This document shows, piece after piece, positions 22,980-33,400 of a DNA stretch of 64,000 bases. Position numbers and translations under genes: made by a program. The stretch covers positions 248,001-312,000 of the forward strand of contig NZ_JAHMHG010000001.1 of assembly GCF_018913965.1 (NCBI RefSeq), read 5' to 3'. Every line of letters begins with the position of its first letter. Positions within the stretch are counted from its first letter, which is position 1. The stretch comes from Mycoplasma sp. CSL7491-lung. Its GTDB lineage: Bacteria; Bacillota_I; Bacilli_A; Mycoplasmatales; Metamycoplasmataceae. The notes under the pieces are model-generated. The model was not told the origin of the DNA. It made no database searches and was given only the letters and a program-made list of their open reading frames with translations.

Positions 22980-24032
22980 ATGGAAAATAAAAAAATAAAG
23001 ATAAAAAATCAATATTATTATGATTCGGTTTCGCCAATTGAATATTATCAAAATGGTTTCAAAGGTAGATTAAGAAGTGTTAACTGAAATTGAATAAATG
23101 ATGACAAAGATTTAGAAGTATGAAATAGAGTTACACAAAACTTTTGACTACCAGAAAAAATTCCTGTATCAAATGATTTAAAATCATGAAATACTTTAGA
23201 TGAAAAATGACAACAATTAGTGACAAGAACTTTTACAGGTTTAACATTGTTAGATACTGTTCAAGCAACAGTTTCTGACACAGCGCAAATTCCGCATTCT
23301 ACAACAGATCACGAACAAGTAATTTATGCTAACTTTGCATTTATGGTTGGTGTACATGCTAGAAGTTATGGAACAATTTTTAGTACACTATGTTCAAGTG
23401 AACAAATTGAAGAAGCTCATGAATGAGTTGTGGCAAATGACGCTTTACAAGCGAGAGCTAAGGCTCTTATACCATATTATGTAGGAGATGATCCGCTTAA
23501 ATCTAAAGTGGCATCAGCGCTTATGCCGGGATTTTTATTGTATGGTGGATTTTACTTGCCGTTTTATTTATCTGCACGTTCAAAATTACCAAACACAAGT
23601 GACATTATTCGTTTAATTTTACGTGATAAAGTAATTCATAATTACTATAGCGGTTATAAATATCAACGTAAGATCGAAAAAGAATCGGTTGAAAAACAAG
23701 CAGAAATGAAAGAGTTTGTTTTTAAATTAATGTATGAACTTATCGATTTAGAGAAAAAGTTCTTATACGAACTTTATGATGGTTTCCATCTAAGTGATGG
23801 TGAAAATTTAGCTGAGGATGCAATAAAATTTAGTTTATATAATGCAGGTAAATTTTTACAAAATTTAGGTTATGATTCACCGTTTACAGATGAAGAAACA
23901 AAAATTAAACCAGAAGTATTTGCGCAGTTATCTGCTCGAGCAGATGAAAATCATGATTTCTTCTCAGGAAATGGAAGTAGTTATGTTATGGGTGTAAGCG
24001 AAGAAACAGAAGATGAGGATTGAGATTTTTAA
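22980..24032 (+). CDS. nrdF: Ribonucleotide reductase R2 subunit NrdF, class Ie-type (VPK variant)
   Basis: 350 residues, ending in the usual EDEDWDF tail that docks to NrdE. It supplies the radical for dNTP synthesis. In standard NrdF the dimetal site uses Asp, Glu+His (E..H), Glu, and Glu+His. Here Asp92 (LLDT), His126 and His220 are kept, but the three glutamates are Val123 (FMVGVH), Pro183 (LMPGFLLY) and Lys217 (RDKVIH). Tyr130 (HARSYG), the radical position, is present. Val/Pro/Lys is one of the two substitution patterns described for metal-free class Ie R2 proteins of mollicutes and relatives, which carry a DOPA radical. First gene of nrdF-nrdI-nrdE; nrdI begins 1 nt after its stop. Confidence 0.95.
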
Positions 24033-24033
24033 T

Positions 24034-24489
24034 ATGAAATTAGATACAATTAAATTAGATAACGTTGTGAAACCTACCGGTAATATTCATTGCGTTTACT
24101 TTAGTACAAATACAAAAAATACAGAAACATTTGTTAAAAAATTAGGTTTTAATAGTACAGCTATTCCTTATGAAATAGAAGAAAGTATTGAACTTAATTT
24201 TGATTATGTTTTATTTTGTCCAACATATTCTGGTGGCGGAGAATTTACAAGTGGTGCTGTGCCAAAACAAGTCATTAAGTTTTTAAATAACGAAAAGAAT
24301 AGATCTCATTGTAGAGGTGTTGTTGCATCAGGGAATACAAATTTTAATAACACTTTTGCCTTAGCAGGAAGTGTGTTAACATCAAAATTAAAAGTTCCTC
24401 TTTTATATCAATATGAACTTAGAGGTACCCCATCAGATGTAGAGAGACTACAAAAGATCTTAAAAAATTTTTGAGGTATAAATGAATAA
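24034..24489 (+). CDS. nrdI: Flavodoxin-like ribonucleotide reductase activator NrdI
   Basis: 151 residues starting at the ATG at 24034 (an in-frame upstream start inside nrdF is not needed). VYFSTNTKNTETFVKKLG is the NrdI FMN phosphate loop; CPTYSGGGEFTSGAVPKQVIKFL and VVASGNTNFNNTFALAG are the FMN isoalloxazine loops. NrdI delivers the oxidant that activates NrdF; in class Ie systems it is needed to convert the R2 tyrosine to DOPA. Lies between nrdF and nrdE and overlaps nrdE by 8 nt. Confidence 0.95.
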
Positions 24490-26638
24490 AACCTATAACA
24501 AATTAAATAAAGAAGATGATAAATATATTGCATTAAATGCTTTAGCTGGTCTTCAAATGAATGGGAAATATGATTTTGAAGCAGATAAAGAAGCAGCTAA
24601 GCAATATATGATTTCACATGTTTTACCTAGATTAAAACATTTTGATTCAGAGTTAGAAAGATTACAATTTTTAGTAAAAAACGACTACTACGAAGAAGAA
24701 TTAGTAAGTAAATATGGTTATGAATATGTTATCGAATTAACAGAATATGGTTTAAGTTTTAAACATAAATTCCCCGGATTTATGGGTGCGTTTAAATTCT
24801 TTTCAACATATTGTTTGAAAAGCTTTGATGAAAAAGAGTATCTTGAAACTTATACGCATAGAGTTGTAATGAATTCATTATTACTTGGCGGAGGTGATAA
24901 AGAATTAGCCAAAAAAATATTAAAGGATATGATTTTAGGGTATTTTCAACCTGCTACACCAACATTTTTAAATGCTGGTAAGAAACAACGTGGAGAGTTT
25001 GTTTCATGTTATTTATTACGTGTTGAAGATAACATGGAATCAATAGCCCGTGGGATTTCAACTTCATTACAATTATCTAAACGTGCTGGAGGTGTTGCAC
25101 TATGTTTAACTAACTTACGAGAATTTGGTGCTCCTATTAAGAAATTAGAAAATCAATCATCTGGTATTATCCCAGTAATGAAAATTCTAGAAGATAGTTT
25201 TAGTTATGCAAATCAACTTGGTCAAAGGCCAGGTGCTGGTGCTGTTTATTTAAATGTTCACCACCCTGAAGTTATGTCATTTTTAGACACTAAACGTGAA
25301 AATGCAGATGAAAAAATAAGAATTAAGTCGCTTTCTTTAGGTCTAATTGTTCCTGATATTACTTTTGAATTAGCTAAACAAAACCAACAAATGGCGTTAT
25401 TTTCTCCAAAAGATATCAAAGATGTTTACGGTGTGCCAATGAGTGATATTTCAATCACTAAAGAATATGATAATTTAGTTAAAAACCCAAAAATTAAAAA
25501 AACTTATATTAGTGCTCGTAAGTTATTTCAAACTATAGCTGAATTACATTTTGAGTCAGGATATCCATACATACTTTTCGATGATACTGTCAATCAAAAC
25601 AATCCACATAAAAATCGTGGAAGAATTGTTATGTCAAACCTATGTTCAGAAATTGCTCAGGTTTCAACAGAAACAGAATTTGATACTGATTTATCTGTTA
25701 AAAAAATAGGTGAAGATATTTCATGTAATTTAGGTAGTTTGAATATAGCTAAAATTATGGATTCAGGAAGTGAATTTGGTTCTGTAGTTGAACGTTCAAT
25801 TCGTGCTCTTGATAAAGTATCAAGAATTGCTGATTTAAGTTCTGCTCCTTCAGTTAATAACGGAAATAGTAATAATCACGCTTTAGGTCTTGGAGCGATG
25901 AATATGCATGGATTTTTGGCAAGAAATGAAATTTATTATAGTAGTGAAGAAGCTTTAGATTTTACTAATATTTTCTTTTATACAGTGGCATATCATGCAT
26001 TCAAAACTTCAAACAAAATTGCTAGAGAAGTTGGTAAATTTAAATCATTTGATATTTCAGAATTTGCAAATGGCGAATATTTATCAAAATATACAAAATG
26101 TGAACCTGATAAGTTTACTCCTAAAACACAAAAAATTATTGATATTTTCGATAAATATCATGTTCAAATCCCAACACAGCAAGATTGAGTTGAATTAGAT
26201 TTAAAAATTAGAAAATACGGCTTAGCAAATTCGCATCTGATGGCAATTGCCCCAACAGGAAGTATTTCTTATTTATCTTCATGTACACCAAGTTTACAAC
26301 CTGTAGTTTCTCCTGTTGAAGTTCGTAAAGAAGGTAAAGTTGGCCGTGTTTATGTACCTGCTTATCAAGTAAGTAATGAAAATTTAAAATACTATTTAGA
26401 TGGTGCTTATGAATTAGGTCCAAATCCAATTATTGATCTTGTTGCCATTGCTCAGCAACATGTTGACCAGGCCATTTCGTTGACATTATTTATGACAGAT
26501 CAAGCTACTACACGTGATTTGAATAAAGCTTATATAAGAGCATTTACTAAAAAATGTAGTTCTATTTATTATGTTCGTGTTCGTCAAGATGTTCTTGAAG
26601 GAAGCGAAAATTTAGAATGTCAAGCTTGCAAAATATAA
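24482..26638 (+). CDS. nrdE: Ribonucleoside-diphosphate reductase large subunit NrdE
   Basis: 718 residues, normal for class Ib/Ie R1. It reduces ribonucleotides to deoxyribonucleotides. TPTFLNAGK and GEFVSCYLL hold the first active-site Cys, SNLCSEI (radical Cys region), SCNLGSLNI (second redox Cys) and LGLGAMNMHG follow in order, then APTGSISYLSSCTPSLQP. The C-terminus ECQACKI is the Cys pair reduced by thioredoxin or NrdH. The start overlaps nrdI, and the gene ends the operon before a terminator. Confidence 0.96.
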
Positions 26639-26643
26639 TAATT

Positions 26644-26674
26644 AAAAAATCAGATTTTAGTCTGATTTTTTAAT
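26644..26674 (+). terminator. Intrinsic terminator after nrdE
   Basis: AAAAAATCAGA pairs with TCTGATTTTTT around TTTTAG; T-run follows. Confidence 0.85.
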
Positions 26675-26799
26675 TATTAAATGAGGAGAATTTATATATT
26701 ATATTGCGTTTATAAATAACTTTAAACACTTAAAAAAGCAGTATTATATACTTTTTAAATTAAAAAACAATTTTTATTTTATTTTTTAGTTTTTTAATA

Positions 26800-26805
26800 T
26801 ATAAT
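26800..26805 (+). promoter_or_regulatory. -10 box of the lysine-riboswitch operon
   Basis: Consensus TATAAT at 26800-26805 in an extremely AT-rich context. A start near 26812 would give a ~415-nt leader holding a short ORF, a hairpin, the riboswitch and a conditional terminator before the first gene at 27230. The -35 region is not recognisable, as is common in mycoplasmas. Confidence 0.5.
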
Positions 26806-26811
26806 AAAAAT

Positions 26812-26889
26812 ATGAAAAAAGCAAATCAACATTACTCTAATATGTTTATGATTATTAGAAATAGATTTACCCGGATTAAATCTATTTAA
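26812..26889 (+). other. Possible leaderless 25-codon leader ORF with terminal hairpin
   Basis: An ATG at 26812 lies 6 nt after TATAAT and opens a 25-codon frame ending in TAA at 26887-26889. The last third of the frame overlaps a perfect 11-bp hairpin (AAATAGATTTA at 26859-26869 with TAAATCTATTT at 26877-26887). The hairpin has no following T-run, so it is not a simple terminator. Whether the ORF is translated is unknown; it may be chance. Confidence 0.25.
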
Positions 26890-26962
26890 TTTAGTCATAA
26901 AATTCACTTTGTATTGTTGAACTATACATAATGGATTTTAATGATTGTATTGAAATCTATTG

Positions 26963-27125
26963 TGTCTATAGAGGTGCTGTTAATATTAGTAATTAATTGA
27001 GTTGGTAAACGAAGAAATTAATGAAAGGATTCAATAGCCGAAGCTTAAGTAATGACAATTACTTTTGCTGGTAGAAAAGCATAAAAGATTTCTACTCTTT
27101 GGTTTAACCATTGGCGCTATAGATA
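26963..27125 (+). promoter_or_regulatory. Lysine riboswitch (L box) aptamer
   Basis: The order of conserved blocks matches the B. subtilis lysC L box: ATAGAGGTGC, AGTA, then GAAAGGA, GCCGAAGC, TTTGCTGG, a GAAAAGCATAAAAGATTTC-type stem, CTCTTTGGTTTAACCATTGG and a closing GCTATAGA. P1 is formed by GTCTATAG (26964-26971) with CTATAGAT (27117-27124). Lysine binding stabilises P1. The downstream stretch is a terminator/antiterminator switch, so expression should be off with lysine and on without. It governs the lipoprotein, PDxFFG and opp genes from 27230 on. Confidence 0.9.
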
Positions 27126-27164
27126 TACATTTCTTTTGGTATTATTCAATATATTATAATATTT

Positions 27165-27205
27165 AAAAAGTCTTTGTATGTTATATAGCATATAAAGCTT
27201 TTTTT
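27165..27205 (+). terminator. Riboswitch-controlled terminator
   Basis: AAAAAGTCTTTGTATG (27165-27180) pairs with CATATAAAGCTTTTTTT (27189-27205), ending in a T-run. The competing antiterminator is visible: CTATAGATATACA at the 3' side of P1 (27117-27129) can pair with TGTATGTTATATAG (27175-27188), which contains part of the terminator stem. P1 and antiterminator are thus mutually exclusive. Confidence 0.8.
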
Positions 27206-27229
27206 ATTTGTTTATAAAAGGAGATAAAA

Positions 27230-30200
27230 ATGAAAAGAAAATTTTGATTAAAAACAATAAGTTTAACACTAACATCAGCTGGATTAGTATCTTTAGCTTC
27301 TTGTTCTAATACTAACTCAAATACAAAAAATAGTGATGATTATAAAAAGTTACAATTAGAATATAAAAAGTATAGAGAACAAAATGAAAATAATTCAAGA
27401 GCAAAAGATAATGAAATCACAAGATTAAAAAATGAATTGAGTGAATCAGTGACAGAAAAAGATTCTAAAAACAACGAGTTAATAGAATTATCTGGAAAAA
27501 TAGATGAATTGACTAGAAAAATTCAAGTTATGAGTGGAACTGCTATCGAGAGAAACGGTTTATCAGTAAGAAATTTATATAATCAAATTAGCAATTTTAT
27601 AGTTTCTGATTTTACCACTGCACTTAAAGAACAAAAACCAGAAACTTATAGTAAAGAAAAAAGTCTATTAGATCAAATAGTAGCAAGTATAATTAGTACA
27701 AATGCAGATGTTGCTACAACTGAAGAAGATTTTGCTAATTTATGAACTTGAGAAAGTACAGTATTCCACCTTCTAAGTAGAAGTAAATTAATTTATGAGT
27801 ACATCGATGACACAATTAATCCTATAACTGTATATACACCTAAATCAGAAGAAATGGACCTACTATTTCAATGAAGAATTAGGGATTTAAATAAAATCAT
27901 TAGTATTGTTAATTCGAAACCGCAAGGTACTTATGAAAATAAACAAGACTTATTAGATAGACTTCAATCTTATGTAGAAAAATATCAACAAGCAATTGAT
28001 GAATCATCATTACTTCAACATCAAATTTCATTTTGATATAATCTTGAACAAGATGGTGACGATGGTGTAGCAAACAAATTTATTGATTTTTCATCACCAA
28101 ATATGCGTAGTTTATTGCCTTCATTAAAAATTGATGATAGCGAATTTAGAGTTTCATTATTCCCTGTTTATAAACAAATAATTGATCCTAAATTCATTTC
28201 AGAAGCCAAAGCTAAAGTACTTGAATTACAAAGTATTTATAAACAATGAATCGATTCTAATGTTAGAACATATATCAACTCAGTTAGATATGATAAATTA
28301 TATAACTCAGTTAAATCAATAATTGATAGAATAAATGTTCTTTTATTACCAAATAATTTAACTTACTTTAACGAATTTAATGTTTGAGAAGATTTAAATA
28401 AATTTGTTAATGACGCAAAAGCGGTATTATTAGATGGATACTTAGTAGATAATACAAAAGAGAAGCAAGATTATGATGCTGAAGTTAACCAAGAGTTTGA
28501 TAAAAATCGTGATGGTAGTTTTTATAAAGTTTTTGATACTGAATTTAAACCTTTATCAATAGGAAACGAAAAGAAAGCAGTTTATTTATACAAAGATTTT
28601 TATACTAAATATTCAAGAACAATGGATCAAATAAAATCAATGAGCACAAACACTTTTCAAGAGTCATTTTTAAGATATGTTAAATATCAAGTTACAAAAA
28701 AAGAAATAGAAATTTCTAAAAAAATTATTGATTTTTACAAAAAAACGGGTGATGATCTTGAAAATGAAGAATTAAACAATTTGTTGAGATTGAATAATTC
28801 TGCTAAATATGATAAATCTATAAGACAAGCTACTTTAAATAAAGAAAGAGATACAAATAATTTCAACGAACAAAAGGAATTATTAAGAAACTTTAATATT
28901 GAATATAATTCAAATTCCGATAAAGAAAATGTTCAAGATAAACTTAATGATGTTAATGAAAAATTAGTTCCAGTAATTGATACTTTTATTGAAAAACTTC
29001 AATCAACTAAGAATGAAAATAATGACATTATAAGCGAATGAGGTTATATGTATGGGGAGTCAAATTCTAATAAGTTGATAATTTCTTTAACAAATATTAA
29101 AGAGTTAATAGGCGTTGCTATTCGTTTAATAAATGATGATAATGAATCTACAAATAATGATATTTTAGATCAAAAAATGATTGAAATAAAAAATCAGTCA
29201 AATAAATTTATAAAATTATTTATTGGTAATTTAGAAGGAACAAGTAACGAAAATGAAACAGAAGAAAAATCTTTAGTCGGACAGTTTAATGAAAAATTAT
29301 CATCCGAAGCGTATGATTTAGATGGTTCAACATATGATTCACAAATAAAAATATTTTTAGATATAAAATCTTTATTTAGTTTCTTTAAAAATATTGATTT
29401 AGAATCAGTTGATAAAGAAAGAATTCAAAAAGATTTAGAGTCAAAAGTTTCTCTAATTGATATATATATCAACGAATTAGAACATATTTTTGAAAGTGAA
29501 AAACCTTGAAATGAACTTTATGAATCCTTGGTGGGAGAAATAAGAAATACATTAAAAAATACTTTAGATGAATTTAAACAAAAAATAGAATCGGCCAAAG
29601 AAGGAATTAATAATGATAATTTCGAGAGTGAACTATTAAAAGAACTAAAAGAGTATTCTAAAGAGAAATATGATAAAGTTGGTGATTTATCAGATGGAGT
29701 TCCTCCAATAGTAGAGGTTTTAAAAGAAACACTTGAAAGTTACGATAGAACAATAGAAAGAAGTCAAAGAAAAAAAGAATCAATTCCTTCATTGTCTAAA
29801 ATTTTAGCTACTCAAGAAGTTGTGGTTCTGCTTCGTTATTGAAAAAATAATGTTAAGCCAGAATATGACAAAATTCAGTTACATGTTGATCCTCAAGGAA
29901 ATGACACATATCATGATAAAGAAATGGCAAATTATTTAAATAAAGAAATTTCAAATGTTTCGAAGGGCGAAGGATACAATTTAATATTAAATGTGGATGG
30001 AACATTAGAAAGTTTTGATGTTAATGTTGAAGATAATAATAAAAACAATGATCATCAAAATGATTTTTTTGAAGGTGTAGATCAAATAACACCAAAAGTT
30101 ATTTATGATAAGTTTAAAGAAATCGAAACAAATTATGCAAAAAGTTTATACGAATTTTTATTTAATAACGAAAATAATAGTGTTGATCTAAAAAATGATT

Positions 30201-30421
30201 TATTTGAAAAGAGACAAACATATTATTCATTTTTAAATAAATTATCAGAAATGGATGTTTTCTTATCTAATTCTTACATTAGATTTGGTGTTGATTTATT
30301 AATTTATGATCAATATGATACTTCAAGTAACTTCTTATTAAGTGATTTATTAAGTTACTACGCAAAAACCGCTGCTGTTAGCGAAATAATGACAGAAATA
30401 CATGAAAAATATATTAAATAA
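27230..30421 (+). CDS. Coiled-coil-rich lipoprotein of the riboswitch operon
   Basis: 1063 residues in one code-4 frame, starting after AAAGGAG. The signal peptide ends in a lipobox with Cys25 (VSLASC), so it is surface-anchored. Residues ~35-110 are predicted coiled coil (alternating Lys/Glu/Asn with regular Leu/Ile), and long helical stretches rich in Glu/Lys recur throughout. No enzymatic motif is visible and I do not recognise the family. It is the first gene after the lysine riboswitch and directly precedes the giant PDxFFG protein (17-nt gap), so it probably belongs to the same surface assembly. The first opp module (minus strand) has no equivalent between its promoter and PDxFFG gene. 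Confidence 0.75.
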
Positions 30422-30438
30422 TATTTACGAAAGGAAAT

Positions 30439-33400
30439 ATGAAAAACAAAAAAAGAAAAAAGTTCAATTGAAGAGCTTCTGTTTGACCTAAATATGTAAT
30501 TTCAGTTGCTCTTATTTTTGCCGCAACAGCGACAACAATTTCTTTGCTTAAATATAATTCAGTTAATCAACAAGCCGAAAAAGGTGTTGAAAAAAATGAA
30601 TTAAAAAATGAATTTGTTGAAGTTAGCAAAGCAAAAGTGTCTTTTGTTACCACAGACAAAGCAACATTAATTGCTGAATTTGATCCATTAAAAGGAGCAA
30701 ATGGTGAAGTTTTAGTCAATGGTAATTGAGTTGATTATGATAAATTCTTGAATGATTATTTCGAAGAGAATCATTCATTACCGTTTTTAAATATAAGATA
30801 TGGTAATTTTGACTTTTATAATGAATATTTAGAAGCTGTTAATGCTGTTGATTTTTATAATTTTACACAATGATTCATGAAAAACGTTTCATGAGGTCCT
30901 GAAATAATAACACTTAAAGAGTTTTCAATTGTTAAAGGGGTTGAACAACATGGTAATAGTATTACTTTAGGGGCTCACTCAAACGAAAATAAAGAATATA
31001 CACAAATTAAATTTTACCCTGATGCTTTCTTTGGTTCAATACCATTACACAGTACCCTCAGTGGTGCCGGAAATGCTTCAGATTCTTTATTGTATAAAAT
31101 TAATAAAAAATTATGAAGTTATGAAGAAGTTCAAAAATTCTTATCGAATGTTACAAAATATAATTCATTTTCAAATACATCATTAGAAACACTTCGTCGT
31201 TTTTCATTTAGAAAAATTAGCGATGTTCGTTCTTTAAAGAATAAAAAAGTTTTTGTTGTTTCAGGTTCTTTACCTGAATCAATAAAAGAAAATTCATTTA
31301 GTTCAATTGAAAAATCAAGAATTAATATACCTTCAGATTATTTATCAATTGTCTACGCTAAAAACATCGAAGAAGCTAAAGTCAAATTTAATGAATATGC
31401 CAAACAGTATTCAAATTTAGATAAATTTAATACTCTAAATGATTTAGATAAATTTACTTTTGAAGAAAAAACAATTATTAATATTAAATACGATTTCTAT
31501 AACGAAGGTATTGAGCACGGTTATTCAGATAAATATTTAAGAATTTTCTTTGATGATGGTAAATCAATTGCTTTATTTAATGCTATTAATGATGCTGAAT
31601 ACAGATATATAGACGATAAAGGTGATGAACAATATGCAGTTCCTGAAACAGTAGAAAGTATTGAACAAGGTATAGACCATAACCGTATTAATTTTAGTAA
31701 TTTATCATCTGATATTAGAGCATTATATGATCAATTTATTTTAAAAAATGAATCATTAGATCAACAAGTCTTTGACAACATTGATAAATATATAGAATCT
31801 CAACAATCATTAAAAGAGATCGACGAGGAAATTGTTAAAAATAATGATGTCGTTCAAAAAAGTAAAAAAGAATTTAAAGATATTTTAGTTGCGTATGAAG
31901 AAAACAAAAAAACTAATCAAGCTAAAGTAGATGAATTAAGTGCACAGGTAGAAGCTAAGAATTCCGAAATTTTAAAACTTCAGGAAGAATTAAAAGAAAC
32001 AGAAGATGAAGAAGATTTAAAAGAATTACATTTTAAAATTTATAAATTAAATAAAGAAATTGAAGATTTAGAATTACAAATTTCAGATTATTTAGATGCA
32101 GTAAATAGATCTCAAGCTAAAATTGATGAATACACTCAATTAATTCCTACTGACGAGCAATTAAAACAAGCTCATAAAAATATTTCTGATTTAGTTGCAA
32201 GAAAAAGAGAAATTAATTTAGAAGAACAAAAAAGATTGCTAGAAGAAACTTTAGTTAAAGCCGGATTAGGTTCAGAAAAGTTTGAAACTGTAATTAATTT
32301 GAAAAAATTATTAGACAAATTAAATGAGATTGAACAAAATGAGATAGATTACAATAATTCTACTATTCAACAAAAATTTGACTATGTTAAATTAGTTCAT
32401 GATTTTATTATTCAAAATAGACCATCATTCAACTTATATAGCGAAGTTTTAAATGGTAATGTTTTTGCTGAGTTAAAACCAGAATCAGATCGTTATGTTT
32501 TATATTCTATTGATTTAGGTTATATACCAACACAATTAATAGCAGTTGATGAACTTAATAAGTTGTCTGACGACACCCAAATTAATTGGAGAGAGTACTA
32601 CAATATTGATGGATTTTTAAGAACCAAAGCAGATAAAGAGGCTACTGGTCGTTCTGAAAGAAGTGATTTTTATGTATATGCACCAAAAATGAATTCTATT
32701 TCAGATCCTTATGCTACAACAGAAGAACAAAATGATTTTAAACAAAAAGCTATTACAGAAATAAATAAAAAATTGAGTGATACTTTGAAAGTTAAAGATG
32801 AATTTTTAAATGATGAAGAGTTAAAAAATCAATCAACTAAAATTGATAATAGTTTAAATAGTTCAAATTATTCTAATTTATTAGAAGAGTTTGAAAATAC
32901 AAAAAAAGAATTAGATGACCTTTCTAAAGAATATAAACAAAATATTCGTAATTATGTTGTAGTTATGACTTTAAAAAGTTTATCAGAAGCAGAAGAAAAT
33001 GGATCTAGAGTATTCTATAAAGAAATTGAAAAATCATTGCTGGAAAATGATGATTTGGCAGAATATAAAGATGATTTTATGTCTATTTTAGACAAATCAG
33101 ATTCATTAAGACAAGAGATACAAGAAAAATTAGTTTTCTTTAAAGCGAAAGTTAGTGAAAAATTAAAAGATTTTGTAAGAATTTATACTGAAGCCGCAGA
33201 AATTACCGCTAGTTTAAAACCGGAATTCGATTCTTACCATAAAATGGTTTCAGAAAAATTTAAAGTATCATTAAACAATATAATTAATAAAATAGCTGAT
33301 GCTGATTTATTAGACCCAACCGCCAATCAATACATGAATGATTTAATTTCAGAAAGCATTGATGCTATAGATAGCTTTAATATTAGTTTAGCTAATTCAA

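Noticed and set aside
26963-27125. T-box leader
   Set aside because: The conserved T-box sequence (AGGGTGGAACCGCG) is absent, while the blocks GAGGTGC, GAAAGG, GCCGAAGC and GCTGG match the lysine L box in order.
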